From Nesterenkonia sp. E16_10 (GTDB lineage: Bacteria; Actinomycetota; Actinomycetes; Actinomycetales; Micrococcaceae): a stretch of 64,000 bases of DNA. The position numbers and the translations under genes are program-made. The notes under the pieces were generated by a model, which was given only the letters and a program-made list of their open reading frames with translations, was not told the DNA's origin and made no database searches. The stretch spans positions 1-64,000 of the forward strand of contig NZ_JADPSA010000042.1 of the NCBI RefSeq assembly GCF_017347085.1. The letters are read 5' to 3'. Positions 9,002-18,212 of this stretch are shown in pieces; within the stretch, counting starts at the first letter, position 1, and each line of letters begins with the position of its first letter.

Positions 9002-10087
9002 TTGGCAGAACATCCCATCCGAGTCGCCGTGGTCGGCGTCGGAAACTGTGCGGCATCACTGGTCCAGGGCGTGGAATACTACAAGGATGCCCCCGATGAT
9101 CAGCGGGTTCCAGGGCTGATGCATGTCCGATTCGGGGACTATCACGTGAGCGACGTCCAGTTCGTCGCAGCCTTCGACGTCGACGCGAAGAAGGTCGGCC
9201 TGGACCTGGCCGAGGCGATCACCGCCTCGCAGAACAACACCATCAAGATCGCGGATGTCCCGGCCACCGGGGTCACCGTGCAGCGCGGACCCACCCTGGA
9301 CGGACTCGGGAAGTACTACCGGGAGACCATCGAGGAGTCCGCGGCCGAGCCGGTGGACGTGGTGGCCACGCTGAAGCAGGCCCAGGCCGATGTGCTGGTC
9401 TGCTACCTGCCGGTGGGCTCCGAGGAGGCCGCCCGGTTCTACGCGCAGGCCGCGATCGACGCCGGGGTGGCCTTCGTCAACGCGCTGCCGGTGTTCATCG
9501 CGGGCACCCCGGAATGGGCGGCCAAGTTCACCGAGGCAGGAGTGCCGATCGTCGGGGACGACATCAAGTCCCAGATCGGGGCGACGATCACGCACCGCGA
9601 GCTGGCCCACCTCTTCGAAGACCGCGGTGTCCACCTGGACCGGACGTATCAGCTCAACGTGGGCGGGAACATGGACTTCAAGAACATGCTCGAGCGCGAC
9701 CGGCTGGAGTCCAAGAAGATCTCCAAGACCCAGGCGGTCACCTCCAACACCTCGGCGCCGCTGGCGGACCGCGATGTCCATATCGGGCCCAGCGACTACA
9801 TCCAGTGGCTCGACGATCGGAAATGGGCGTTCATCCGGCTGGAGGGCCGCAACTTCGGCGACGCCCCGGTCTCCATCGAGCTCAAGCTCGAGGTCTGGGA
9901 CTCACCGAACTCCGCCGGGGTGATCATCGACGCGATCCGGGCGGCGAAGATCGGGCTGGACCGCGGCATCGGCGGACCGCTGCTCTCGGCCTCGAGCTAC
10001 TTCATGAAATCCCCGCCGGAGCAGTTCCACGACGACGTCGCCCACGAGAAGGTCGAGGCCTTCATCCGCGGCGAGGTCGACCGCTGA
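9002..10087 (+). CDS. ino1: Inositol-3-phosphate synthase
   Basis: 361 aa, actinobacterial-type myo-inositol-1-phosphate synthase, converting glucose 6-phosphate to inositol 3-phosphate with NAD as cofactor. This feeds mycothiol and phosphatidylinositol synthesis. Visible: NAD-binding [18 protein letters not shown] at the N-terminus, [12 protein letters not shown] and [13 protein letters not shown] signature blocks, and the C-terminal SSYFMKSPP. The start is TTG at 9002, seven bases after AAGGAGAG; no ATG fits. Transcribed alone; a long hairpin follows. Confidence 0.95.
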   Translation: MAEHPIRVAVVGVGNCAASLVQGVEYYKDAPDDQRVPGLMHVRFGDYHVSDVQFVAAFDVDAKKVGLDLAEAITASQNNTIKIADVPATGVTVQRGPTLDGLGKYYRETIEESAAEPVDVVATLKQAQADVLVCYLPVGSEEAARFYAQAAIDAGVAFVNALPVFIAGTPEWAAKFTEAGVPIVGDDIKSQIGATITHRELAHLFEDRGVHLDRTYQLNVGGNMDFKNMLERDRLESKKISKTQAVTSNTSAPLADRDVHIGPSDYIQWLDDRKWAFIRLEGRNFGDAPVSIELKLEVWDSPNSAGVIIDAIRAAKIGLDRGIGGPLLSASSYFMKSPPEQFHDDVAHEKVEAFIRGEVDR

Positions 10088-10103
10088 GCCCACCTGGTGT
10101 TGA

Positions 10104-10162
10104 ACCGGGGCGCGGGTGTCAGCTGACGTCCGGCGTCGCTGGTGTTGCGCGCGCGCCCCGGT
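10104..10162. terminator. Hairpin between convergent ino1 and channel genes
   Basis: An 11-bp perfect GC-rich stem pairs 10104-10114 (ACCGGGGCGCG) with 10152-10162; the loop is long (37 bases). There is no T-tract, but the position between two converging genes suits a bidirectional terminator. Confidence 0.5.
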
Positions 10163-10188
10163 GCACCCCGGTGAAACGAAGAAGTCGG

Positions 10189-11055
10189 TCAGCGTGGCCG
10201 TGGGTGGTCAGCGGCGTAGGCCGCGAAGATCTGCTCCAGGCCTTCTCCCGAGACGAAGCTCGGGCTCAGCGTGGAGGCGAGCTGGTCCAGCATGGTGCCG
10301 AGCTTCGCCGCGCTCATCCGCACCTCCAAAGAAGGGGATCCTTCAGCGGCTCGCTGCAGGGCCAGGGCGTAGGGCAGATGGTGTGAGAAGGAGACTCCGG
10401 CCGCATCAACCTGGAAGTAATAGGTCTCGCTGTGCTGGGAGAGATCTACGCAGATGTCCGAGATCCGTTCGGTGAGCCGATCCACCTCGATCTGCGCCGC
10501 CCAGGGCTGAAGCTCATGGAGGTTCTCGGCGTAGCCGGTCTCTTGGAGCGCCCTGAGCGTCAGCGCCGCCGATCTGCGCCGGAGCAGCGGCGGATAGACC
10601 TGCACGAACCAGGTGAGTGCGCCGGTGAGCAGTGCAAACCCGGTCAGGCCCTGGAGCGGGGTCACCAGTCTCAGCCAAGGATCCACGGCGACCACATCGC
10701 CGAAGCCCAGCGTCGCCAACGAGACCAGCGAGATGTAGAGCGCCTCGGCGAAGCTGGCATAGTCACCGGGGTTCACACCGTCGGAGTAGAGGAAACCCTC
10801 GGAGACGTGCGGCTGGTAGATCAACGCCCAGCCGATCCCCTGAATCAACACCCACAGCAGCACTATTGCGACCATCGTCCCGGGTCCCAGGGCGAAGCCC
10901 AACCGGTGACCGGTGGCCCGGGAGAGCCCCCACACCGCGGAGAAGACCAAGCCGCTGAGCCTGCCTGAACCACGCGGGTGCATCAGCTGGTGAAACATGT
11001 CCCAGAGTCCCACCAGGATGATCGAGATTCCGGCGATGGTCAGTACAGTGCCCAA
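10189..11055 (-). CDS. Potassium channel family protein
   Basis: 288 aa. A first hydrophobic helix at the extreme N-terminus, a second at about 55-80, then a pore loop with the selectivity filter TLGFGD (about 115-120) and a final helix (about 130-152), followed by a ~135-residue cytoplasmic region that I do not recognise as RCK. The filter matches T-x-G-Y/F-G-D of K+ channels. TTG start at 11055 preceded by GGGAGAG. Divergent from the DUF418 gene. Confidence 0.8.
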   Translation of the reverse strand: MGTVLTIAGISIILVGLWDMFHQLMHPRGSGRLSGLVFSAVWGLSRATGHRLGFALGPGTMVAIVLLWVLIQGIGWALIYQPHVSEGFLYSDGVNPGDYASFAEALYISLVSLATLGFGDVVAVDPWLRLVTPLQGLTGFALLTGALTWFVQVYPPLLRRRSAALTLRALQETGYAENLHELQPWAAQIEVDRLTERISDICVDLSQHSETYYFQVDAAGVSFSHHLPYALALQRAAEGSPSLEVRMSAAKLGTMLDQLASTLSPSFVSGEGLEQIFAAYAADHPRPR

Positions 11056-11117
11056 AGAACTCTCCCGACGAAATGGTTTCCTGCGACCCTACCGTCCGTG
11101 GCGCAGGCAGGGCCCGG

Positions 11118-11123
11118 TATTTT
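11118..11123 (+). promoter_or_regulatory. Leaderless -10 box of the DUF418 gene
   Basis: TATTTT ends 6 bases before the ATG at 11130; only G bases lie between. Weaker than the TAGNNT examples elsewhere in the window. Confidence 0.4.
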
Positions 11124-11129
11124 GGGGGG

Positions 11130-12440
11130 ATGGAACGACTTCACGCCGTGGACGCGCTGCGCGCGCTGGCCCTGCTGGGCATCTTGTCCGTGAACATCTG
11201 GTACTTCGCCTTTCCGGAGAACCTCGCCGGCGGCGGGCGTTCCGCCGGACTGGGCGAGACGGGCTCCGGAGGCGGCGCCGGGGCGTTCGCGGCTGCTGAT
11301 CAGTGGGTGGCCTTCGCCGCCACGGCGATCTTCGAGGGCAAGTCCTATGTGATCTTCTCCTTCCTCTTCGGTCTGGCCTTCGTGCTGCAGTGGAGCTCCG
11401 CGCACCGCGCCGGGGTCAGCGAGGTCTCCCGCTCACAGCGCCGCTTCGCCGGACTGGTGGTCCTGGGGCTGCTGCATGGGATCTTCCTCTTCGTGGGCGA
11501 CATCCTGCTCGCCTACGCCGTCCTGGGCTTCGCGCTGCTGGGGCTGCGCCGGATCAGCACCCGGGCCGCGCTGCTGCTCGCCGCCGGGCTCTGGACCGTG
11601 GTGGCGCTGGCGCTCCTCGGACTGGGCGCACTGACCTGGTGGCTGGAGTCCGCTCCGATGTTGGAGGGCGCGGCGATGACGGAGGGCGCGGGGATGAGCC
11701 CGGAGGCGATGGAGAGCTCTGGGCTGATCATGGCCACCGAGGAGGCCCGAGCGGCCTATACCGGGAGCCTCGGCAGCTACCTGGCGTTCCAGCTGGAGGC
11801 CTACGCGCTGGTGGCCCCCTCGATGCTGCTGGTGCAGGGGCCCATCGCGTTCGCGGCCTTCCTGCTGGGGCTGGTGATCGGACGAGCCCGGATGATCGAG
11901 CAGATCCTCGCCGGAGAGATCGCCACGACGCGGCTGGTCTCGGTCATGCTGCCCGCCCTCGCGGTGGGCGGCGGGCTCAGCGTGACCGCCGCGTGGATGG
12001 TCTGGGGCGGCGAACCGGGAGCCGGCGGGCTGGGCGCCGAGACGCTCAGCGCAGGACTGATCTTCCTCGCGGGACCGGTGCAGGCCACCGGTTATGTCCT
12101 GGCGGTGCTGCTGATCCTGCGCCACCGCGGGTTCAGCTGGCTGGTGCGCCTCCTGGCCCCTGCCGGACGGATGTCGCTGAGCAACTACCTGGGCCAGTCC
12201 CTGGTGCTCGCGCTGATCTTCTCCGCGCTGGGCGCCCCGCTGGGCCTGGGACTGGCCGGGCAGCTGAGCGCGAGCCAGGTGGGCGGCGTCATCGTCGGGC
12301 TCTGGCTGGGCCAGCTCGGGATCTCACACCTGTGGCTGCGCTTCTTCGACCGCGGCCCGATGGAGGCGCCGCTGCGCGCCTGGACCTACGCGGCGAAGCC
12401 GCTTCACGTGAAACCGACCCAGGATCATCCTTCAGCGTGA
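11130..12440 (+). CDS. DUF418 family membrane protein
   Basis: 436 aa with about ten hydrophobic segments. The N-terminus (RLHAVDALRALALLGILSVN) and the C-terminal region (SLSNYLGQSLVLALIF..., GISHLWLRFFDRGPMEAPLRAWTY) match the DUF418/YeiB family of acyltransferase-like membrane proteins; function unknown. An upstream in-frame ATG exists, but the family start is the ATG at 11130. There a TATTTT box lies 6 bases upstream and G bases fill the gap, suggesting a leaderless mRNA. The 3' end carries a parS-like sequence. Confidence 0.8.
   Translation: MERLHAVDALRALALLGILSVNIWYFAFPENLAGGGRSAGLGETGSGGGAGAFAAADQWVAFAATAIFEGKSYVIFSFLFGLAFVLQWSSAHRAGVSEVSRSQRRFAGLVVLGLLHGIFLFVGDILLAYAVLGFALLGLRRISTRAALLLAAGLWTVVALALLGLGALTWWLESAPMLEGAAMTEGAGMSPEAMESSGLIMATEEARAAYTGSLGSYLAFQLEAYALVAPSMLLVQGPIAFAAFLLGLVIGRARMIEQILAGEIATTRLVSVMLPALAVGGGLSVTAAWMVWGGEPGAGGLGAETLSAGLIFLAGPVQATGYVLAVLLILRHRGFSWLVRLLAPAGRMSLSNYLGQSLVLALIFSALGAPLGLGLAGQLSASQVGGVIVGLWLGQLGISHLWLRFFDRGPMEAPLRAWTYAAKPLHVKPTQDHPSA
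12401..12414. other. parS-like ParB-binding site
   Basis: GCTTCACGTGAAAC differs from the actinobacterial parS core GTTTCACGTGAAAC by one base. It lies within the last codons of the DUF418 gene, about 12 kb from trxA, in the chromosomal region where parS sites are expected. Occurrence by chance in coding DNA is not excluded. Confidence 0.5.
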
Positions 12441-12475
12441 TGCGCACCGCACCGGTGCGGACCTAGCGTGGAGCC

Positions 12476-13387
12476 ATGATCACAGCCAGCGGCCTGACCA
12501 AGAGCTACGGGGAGCGAACCGCGGTGGACGGGATCAGCTTCGCGCTGGAGCCCGGCCGGGTCACCGGCTTCCTGGGTCCCAATGGCGCGGGCAAGTCCAC
12601 CACGATGCGGCTGGCCATGGGGCTGGACCGGCCCAGCGCCGGGCAGATCACGATCAACGGCAGACCCTACGCCGAACACCGCGCCCCGCTGCGCGAGGTC
12701 GGAGCGGTGCTCGACGCCGGGGCGTGCCACCCGGGATGGACCGGGGAGCAGCAGCTGCGCATCCTGGCCGCCACCCACGCCATCCCCAAGGCCCGGGTCC
12801 AGGAGGTCATCGAGATGACCGGACTCAGCTCCGTGGCCACCCGACGGATCAAGAGCTACTCCCTGGGGATGACGCAGCGACTCGGGATCGCCGCCGCGAT
12901 GCTGGGAGACCCCGGGGTGTTGATCTTCGACGAGCCCATCAACGGACTGGACCCGGAGGGCGTGCGCTGGGTCCGCCAGCTGGTCCGCCGACTCGCCGCC
13001 CAGGGACGGACCGTGTTCATCTCCTCGCACCTGATGTCGGAGATGGCGCAGACCGCCGATCACCTGATCGTGCTCGGACAGGGGCGAATCATCGCCGATC
13101 AGCCGCTGGGCGATTTCATCGACCCCGCGGGAGAGACCCGGGTGCTGGTGCGCACCGAGGACGCGCAGGCGCTCATGGCCGCGCTCGCCGGAGCCCAGAT
13201 CACCCTGGTCTGCCAGGACGCCGAGACCTTCGAGGCGCGCGGCATCGATGCCCGCAGCATCGGCCGCCGGGCCCTGGAGATCGGTGCGGTCGTCCATGAG
13301 CTGACTCCGCTGCACTCCTCCCTGGAGGAGTCCTATCTCAGGCTGACCGGGAACTATGTCGAACACCGCTCCGGAGGACTCGTATGA
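12476..13387 (+). CDS. ABC transporter ATP-binding protein
   Basis: 303 aa, DrrA/CcmA-type ATPase of an ABC-2 transporter. Walker A GPNGAGKSTT (about 36-45), signature SLGMTQRLGIA, Walker B VLIFDEP followed by INGLDPEG, and a C-terminal extension typical of drug or antimicrobial-peptide exporters. It overlaps the permease gene by ATGA and is followed by a histidine kinase and response regulator. The four genes probably form an export system with its own control; the substrate cannot be told. Confidence 0.9.
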   Translation: MITASGLTKSYGERTAVDGISFALEPGRVTGFLGPNGAGKSTTMRLAMGLDRPSAGQITINGRPYAEHRAPLREVGAVLDAGACHPGWTGEQQLRILAATHAIPKARVQEVIEMTGLSSVATRRIKSYSLGMTQRLGIAAAMLGDPGVLIFDEPINGLDPEGVRWVRQLVRRLAAQGRTVFISSHLMSEMAQTADHLIVLGQGRIIADQPLGDFIDPAGETRVLVRTEDAQALMAALAGAQITLVCQDAETFEARGIDARSIGRRALEIGAVVHELTPLHSSLEESYLRLTGNYVEHRSGGLV

Positions 13388-14304
13388 ACGCCAATACCTC
13401 CCGCGCCCCGGGAAGCGCCCACCCCGACGCTGGGAGCACCGCGTCGGCGGCGAGCCCGACCTCGGCTGCGAGCACGGGGTCGGCGCTGGGCGCCGCCGAG
13501 GTCAGCTTCGCCCGTGCGCTGCGTGCGGAGTGGCTGAAGCTGACCAGCCTTCGGCTGAACTGGTGGCTGAGCCTGGCCGCACTCGCGGTGATGGTCCTCA
13601 CGCTGACCGCCACCGTGTTCAGCACCCGCTACCTGCTCGCCGACACCTCGCTGCAGGACACCGAGGCGCAGCTCACCGGGCTGGGACTGTTCGAGAACGC
13701 CTTCGCGAGCTTCACCCTGATCACGCTGCTGATGGGGGCGCTCGCGGCGGTCGCGATCACCACCGAGCACAGCTCCGGCTCGATCCGGTCCTCGCTGGCC
13801 GCGGTGCCGAACCGCAGCATATTCTTCGCCGCGAAGCTGCTGGCGGTCTGCGGCTTCATCGCCGCGCTCACCGCGGCGCTGATGCTGCTCTGCTTCCTGG
13901 TCCTGCTGCCGCTGGCGGGGTTCTACGACGTGATGCCCCCGCTGTGGGAGCCCGAGCTCTGGTGGATGACGCTGAGCAGTGCGGCGGTGGTGATCATCAC
14001 CGCCGCGCTCGGCTTCGGACTCGGCGCGCTGCTGCGCAGCACCGCCGGGGCGGTGGTCACCTACTGCCTGCTGCTCTTCAGCGGACCGATCGCGCTGGGC
14101 CTGCTGCAGGCGCTCACCGACTTCGCTCCGTGGGTCGAGGAGCTGGCGCGCTTCGAGATCTTCGCGCTTCAGCGCCAGTTCACCGCCGGCAGCGCCTCGC
14201 TGGCCACAGACCTGCCGGTGCCGCTGGCCGGCGCACTGCTGTTGGCCTGGGCCGGGCTCGTGCTGATCCCGGGATGGCTGCTGTTCACGCGACGCGATGC
14301 CTGA
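13384..14304 (+). CDS. ABC-2 type transporter permease
   Basis: 306 aa. After a ~35-residue Ala/Ser/Thr-rich start there are about six hydrophobic helices (near 55-77, 112-135, 157-180, 200-228, 235-255, 279-300). The motif AEWLKLTSLRLNWWLSL at the entry is typical of ABC-2 permeases of the ABC-2 family type seen with DrrA-like ATPases. ATGA overlap with the ATPase gene indicates translational coupling. Confidence 0.87.
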   Translation: MNANTSRAPGSAHPDAGSTASAASPTSAASTGSALGAAEVSFARALRAEWLKLTSLRLNWWLSLAALAVMVLTLTATVFSTRYLLADTSLQDTEAQLTGLGLFENAFASFTLITLLMGALAAVAITTEHSSGSIRSSLAAVPNRSIFFAAKLLAVCGFIAALTAALMLLCFLVLLPLAGFYDVMPPLWEPELWWMTLSSAAVVIITAALGFGLGALLRSTAGAVVTYCLLLFSGPIALGLLQALTDFAPWVEELARFEIFALQRQFTAGSASLATDLPVPLAGALLLAWAGLVLIPGWLLFTRRDA

Positions 14305-14325
14305 CCCCGGTGCCGCGCCGCTGGG

Positions 14326-14331
14326 TAGAGT
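14326..14331 (+). promoter_or_regulatory. Leaderless -10 box of the histidine kinase gene
   Basis: TAGAGT ends 7 bases before the GTG at 14339, the same arrangement as at the NUDIX gene. It would let the two-component pair be expressed apart from the transporter. Confidence 0.5.
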
Positions 14332-14338
14332 CGATGCC

Positions 14339-15718
14339 GTGATCACCCAGGCGCCCTCCGAATCCCCCACGGGGCAGGTCTTCCCCCCTGGCTTCGAGGA
14401 TCTCGCGATCGTGCGTCGGCGCGGCCTGCGCGGCTGGTTCCGCAGGCATCCGAGGTCGATGGACGCGGTGGTCATCGGGGTCTATGTGCTGCTGGCCCTG
14501 TGGGTCTACCCGTACGCCTTCTACGACCTGGGCCGCGGCGCGCTGTGGCTGCTGCTCGGCTACGGCGTGATCATCGCGGCGCTGTGCTTCCGACGCTCGC
14601 ATCCGCTGAGCGTGCTCGCCCTGGTGGCCCTGGCCGAGGCGGCGCTGCTGGCGTTCTACCCCTGGCAGGGCGTGCAGATGTGGGGACTCTGCTTCGCCGC
14701 CTACTCCGTGGCGCGGCAGCGCGGGCTGCTGGTCGGGCTGATCACCGGGCTCCCGGCCACGGTGCTGGGCTACCTGACCTTCCTGCGCATGGACACCTGG
14801 ATCTCCCGGAACGGCCCCAGCTGGTGGATGGAGAACTACTACGATCCGATGGGACTCAACGAGGTCGAGTCGCTGAGCATCCTGGCGGTGACGATGTTCT
14901 TCAGCGTCGGGATCTCGGCCGGCATCGGCGCCGCGGTGCGCCGCGGACACAGCCACGAGCAGGAGGTCCTGGAGTGGGCCCGGCGCAGCCAGCAGCTGGC
15001 CCAGGTCGCCGAGCGCAACCGGATCGCTCGAGAGATGCATGACGTGATCGCCCATTCGCTCTCGGTGATGATCTCGCTGGCCGACGGCGCCCGGATCGTG
15101 GCGCGCAAGGATCCGCACCGCGCCGGTGAGGTCCTCGAAGAGCTCTCCGGCACCGGCCGCACCGCGCTGGGAGACATGCGTCGCGTGATCGGGGTGCTGC
15201 GCGAGGGCCAGGACGTCGGCGCCGCCCGCCGCCCGATCGGGGAATCCCTCGAAGACCTCTATGAGAACTTCCGCCAAGCGGGCCTGCCGCTGACCGTGAG
15301 CCTCACCGGGCCCTCGCTGCCCGAGGACGCCGGCTTCGGTCTCACGGTGCACCGGATCATCCAGGAATCACTGACCAACGTGCTGCGCTACGGGCGCCTG
15401 GTCACCGAGGTGACGGTGCACATCGAACACCGCGCCGGTCCGGGCCTGGAGGAGTCGCGACGGCTGCGCTCCGAAGGCCTCAGCGCGGCGGACCAGGCCG
15501 CGCTGGGAATGCCGGCCACCGGTCAGGTGGTGCTCACGATCACCGACGACGGCGTGCACCCGGCCCATGGTGAGCGCCGTGAATCGGTGGGCAGCGGCCA
15601 GGGGATCCATGGCATGGAGGAGCGCGCCGGCTTCTACAACGGTTCGGTCTACGCAGGCCCGGCACCGCGCCGGGGCTGGATGGTGCGCGCGGTGCTGGAA
15701 CCGCCGCAGAAGGGATGA
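14339..15718 (+). CDS. Sensor histidine kinase (DesK/NarX type)
   Basis: 459 aa if the GTG at 14339 is used; an ATG at 14297 in frame would add 14 residues but has no ribosome site. About four to six hydrophobic helices in the first 200 residues form the sensor, then HisKA_3 with the phosphorylated His in IAREMHDVIAHSL, then HATPase_c with N-box IIQESLTNVLRYG and G-boxes TDDG and GQGIHGMEERA. Four bases separate it from its response regulator. With the upstream exporter it resembles bacterial cell-envelope or antimicrobial-response modules; the signal is unknown. Confidence 0.9.
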   Translation: MITQAPSESPTGQVFPPGFEDLAIVRRRGLRGWFRRHPRSMDAVVIGVYVLLALWVYPYAFYDLGRGALWLLLGYGVIIAALCFRRSHPLSVLALVALAEAALLAFYPWQGVQMWGLCFAAYSVARQRGLLVGLITGLPATVLGYLTFLRMDTWISRNGPSWWMENYYDPMGLNEVESLSILAVTMFFSVGISAGIGAAVRRGHSHEQEVLEWARRSQQLAQVAERNRIAREMHDVIAHSLSVMISLADGARIVARKDPHRAGEVLEELSGTGRTALGDMRRVIGVLREGQDVGAARRPIGESLEDLYENFRQAGLPLTVSLTGPSLPEDAGFGLTVHRIIQESLTNVLRYGRLVTEVTVHIEHRAGPGLEESRRLRSEGLSAADQAALGMPATGQVVLTITDDGVHPAHGERRESVGSGQGIHGMEERAGFYNGSVYAGPAPRRGWMVRAVLEPPQKG

Positions 15719-15722
15719 CCCG

Positions 15723-16601
15723 GTGAACAACCACCACCACGACGACGCGGCACACCCCGCACACCTCGGGGCCGCTGCGCCCAGGGAGGAGCCGCGCACC
15801 GACCCGTTGAAGGTGATGCTGGTCGATGATCAGCACCTGCTCCGGATGGGCTTCCGGCTGATCCTCGAGGGCGAGGAGGACCTGGAGGTCGTGGCCGAGG
15901 CCGCAGACGGGATCGAGGCGCTGCAGACGCTCAACGCGCTCCCCCCTGGCCAGCGCCCGGACGTGGTGCTGATGGACGTGCGGATGCCCCGGATGGACGG
16001 CATCGAGGCCACCACGAAGGTGGTCGCGCAGTTCCCGCAGACCCGCGTGATCATCCTGACCACCTTCGACCTGGACGAATACGCCTTCTCCGGACTTCAA
16101 GCCGGCGCGAGCGCCTTCCTGCTCAAGGACGTCACCCCGGAGGACCTGGTCCACGCGGTGCGCGTGGTGGCAGAGGGCGACGCCGTGGTGGCCCCGCGGA
16201 TCACCCAGCGGCTGCTGGAGGTCTACCTGCGCGGTGGCGCGCGGATCGCACCCTCGGCGGCGCAGGGCTCCGGCGGCGGGGCAGCTCACGGCGCGGCCGG
16301 CGGCGCTCGCGGAGCAGCGGCTGGCGCAGCGGCCGGCACGGGGCGGCCGCTGCCCGATGGTCGGGAGATCGCCGAGGCGATGGACGACGGAGTTCCGCGC
16401 GAACCCCTGACCCAGCGCGAGACCGAGATGCTCTTCGCCGTGGCCGAGGGTCTCTCCAACGCGGAGATCGCCGCGAAGTTCTTCCTCTCCGAGGCCACGG
16501 TGAAGACCCATGTGCGTCGGATCCTGACCAAGCTGCAGCTGCGGGACCGGGTGCAGGCCGTGGTCTACGTGTTCCAGACCGGGCTCCTCGGTCCGCTCTA
16601 G
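15723..16601 (+). CDS. LuxR/NarL-family response regulator
   Basis: 292 aa from the GTG at 15723. The N-terminus is His/Asp/Ala-rich, then a receiver domain (MLVDDQHLLRMGF; phospho-acceptor Asp in VVLMDVRMPRMDG; conserved Lys in FLLKD) and a C-terminal LuxR helix-turn-helix (LTQRETEMLFAVAEGLSNAE...). Between them is an unusually long Gly/Ala-rich linker of about 35 residues, compared with 10-20 in most family members. Partner of the preceding kinase. Confidence 0.92.
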   Translation: MNNHHHDDAAHPAHLGAAAPREEPRTDPLKVMLVDDQHLLRMGFRLILEGEEDLEVVAEAADGIEALQTLNALPPGQRPDVVLMDVRMPRMDGIEATTKVVAQFPQTRVIILTTFDLDEYAFSGLQAGASAFLLKDVTPEDLVHAVRVVAEGDAVVAPRITQRLLEVYLRGGARIAPSAAQGSGGGAAHGAAGGARGAAAGAAAGTGRPLPDGREIAEAMDDGVPREPLTQRETEMLFAVAEGLSNAEIAAKFFLSEATVKTHVRRILTKLQLRDRVQAVVYVFQTGLLGPL

Positions 16602-16615
16602 GGGTGCCCGGCGGG

Positions 16616-16801
16616 TCAGGTCTCGGACCGGCTGCGGATCCGATCTGCGGCCTGGGACTGCTCCTCGCGGTAGGTGTCGTGGTCGCGCAGCGCATTGCGC
16701 ACCGCGGCGCGGATCGTGGCGTGCAGCACGAACATCACGATGAGCAGCAGCGCCACGAAGAGCAGGAGATTGATGAGAAGGCCAGCCCATATCGATGACA
16801 T
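16616..16801 (-). CDS. Small membrane protein
   Basis: 61 aa: one hydrophobic helix near the N-terminus (about 8-30, rich in Leu/Ile/Val) and a charged amphipathic tail. It sits between the response regulator (convergent, 14 bases apart) and the aminopeptidase gene (divergent). No family recognised. The clear membrane segment and the gap it fills support a real gene. Confidence 0.6.
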   Translation of the reverse strand: MSSIWAGLLINLLLFVALLLIVMFVLHATIRAAVRNALRDHDTYREEQSQAADRIRSRSET

Positions 16802-16846
16802 GCGGCCACGCTAGCAGCGGGCCCCACAGGAATCGAGACCTCTGAT

Positions 16847-16852
16847 TAGGAT
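16847..16852 (+). promoter_or_regulatory. Leaderless -10 box of the M18 aminopeptidase gene
   Basis: TAGGAT, preceded by TGAT (extended -10 style), ends 7 bases before the ATG at 16860. This supports that start over the ATG at 16851, which overlaps the box. Confidence 0.55.
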
Positions 16853-16859
16853 GGCGAGC

Positions 16860-18179
16860 ATGACATCCGAAGAGCTGATCCAAGACCTCGCAGACTATGT
16901 GACCGCCTCGCCCTCCTCCTTCCATGCGGCGACCGTGGCGGCGCAGCGGCTGGTCAGCGCCGGATTCACCCAGCTGGGCGAGCATCAGGACTGGCCCGCC
17001 GAGCCCGGACGCTACGTCGTGGTCCGCGATGGAGCCGTGTTGGCCTGGGTGGTGCCGGCCGGGGCCTCCCCGGTGACCCCGCTGCGCATTCTCGGGGCAC
17101 ATACCGATTCCCCCGGGTTCAAGCTCAAGCCCAAGTCCACGATGATCAGCCAGGGCTGGCTGCAGGCCGGCGTCGAGGTCTACGGGGGACCGCTGCTGAA
17201 CTCCTGGCTGGATCGGGAGCTGCGCCTGGCCGGACGCCTGGTCACCCGCGACGGAGCCACTCACCTGGCCTCCACCGGGCCCGTGGCTCGCATCCCGCAG
17301 CTGGCCATCCATCTGGACCGCCAGGTCAACGAGGGCCTCAAGCTGGGCAAGCAGGCGCACACCGCCCCGATCCTGGGACTCGCCTGCTCCGCGGAGCAGG
17401 CGGCTGCCGCCGACGTGCTGGGCCTGCTGGCCGCCTCCGCCGGGGTGGACCCCGCCCAGGTCGACGGCTATGACGTGGTCCTCGCCGACGCCCAGGCCCC
17501 GGCGACCTTCGGTGCGGCGCAGGAGTTCCTCGCCTCGAGCCGGCTCGACAACCTCTCCTCGGTCCACGCCGGGCTCAGTGCCCTGATCGGCACCGCGGAG
17601 GCGGCCGAGGCCGGCACGGTGATTCCGATGCTGGCCGCCTTCGACCACGAGGAGCTGGGCTCGGCCTCACGCTCCGGCGCCGCCGGGCCCTTCCTGGAAG
17701 AGGTCCTCGGCCGGATCTATGAAGGCCTCGGCCGAGCCGCAGGTCAGCCCGATGCCACCACCACCCAGCGGGCTCAGGCGCTGGCGGCCTCCTGGCACCT
17801 CTCCAGCGATGCCGGGCACGCGGTCCACCCGAACTACTCCGAACGCCATGACCCGGCGAACCGACCGCTGCCCAACGGCGGTCCGCTGCTGAAGATCAAC
17901 GCCAACCAGCGCTACACGACCGACGCCCCGGGGGCGGCGATGTGGGCTCAGGTCTGCCGCACCGCCGGAGTGCCCACCCAGGAGTTCGTCTCCAACAACG
18001 ACCTCCCCTGCGGCTCCACCATCGGGCCGATCACCGCCACCCGGCTGGGCATCCGCACGGTCGACGTCGGGATCGCGCTGCTCTCGATGCATTCGGCCCG
18101 GGAGATGTGCGGGGTCCAGGACATCGCCCATCTCCGGGACGCCGTGGCGAGCTTCTTCACCACCTCGCTCAACAGCTGA
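16860..18179 (+). CDS. M18 family aminopeptidase
   Basis: 439 aa cytosolic metallopeptidase related to aspartyl aminopeptidase. Zinc ligands and catalytic residues are visible in GAHTDSPGFKLKP, FDHEELGSASRSGA and SSDAGHAVHPNY, and the C-terminal GIALLSMHSAREM block is present. It removes N-terminal residues from peptides and needs a divalent metal. Stands alone ahead of the ribosomal operon. Start chosen by the TAGGAT box; the ATG at 16851 would add only MAS. Confidence 0.92.
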   Translation: MTSEELIQDLADYVTASPSSFHAATVAAQRLVSAGFTQLGEHQDWPAEPGRYVVVRDGAVLAWVVPAGASPVTPLRILGAHTDSPGFKLKPKSTMISQGWLQAGVEVYGGPLLNSWLDRELRLAGRLVTRDGATHLASTGPVARIPQLAIHLDRQVNEGLKLGKQAHTAPILGLACSAEQAAAADVLGLLAASAGVDPAQVDGYDVVLADAQAPATFGAAQEFLASSRLDNLSSVHAGLSALIGTAEAAEAGTVIPMLAAFDHEELGSASRSGAAGPFLEEVLGRIYEGLGRAAGQPDATTTQRAQALAASWHLSSDAGHAVHPNYSERHDPANRPLPNGGPLLKINANQRYTTDAPGAAMWAQVCRTAGVPTQEFVSNNDLPCGSTIGPITATRLGIRTVDVGIALLSMHSAREMCGVQDIAHLRDAVASFFTTSLNS

Positions 18180-18212
18180 GCGGGCGCGTTCGTCGCCCGG
18201 GCGCAAAGCCGG

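Noticed and set aside
10140-10180. GGTGAAAC sequence near 10170 as a second parS half site
   Set aside because: The left half does not match, so no palindrome is formed.
15540-17648. 702-codon open frame on the minus strand
   Set aside because: Antisense to the response regulator and M18 genes; composition rich in Gly, His and Arg with no motif.
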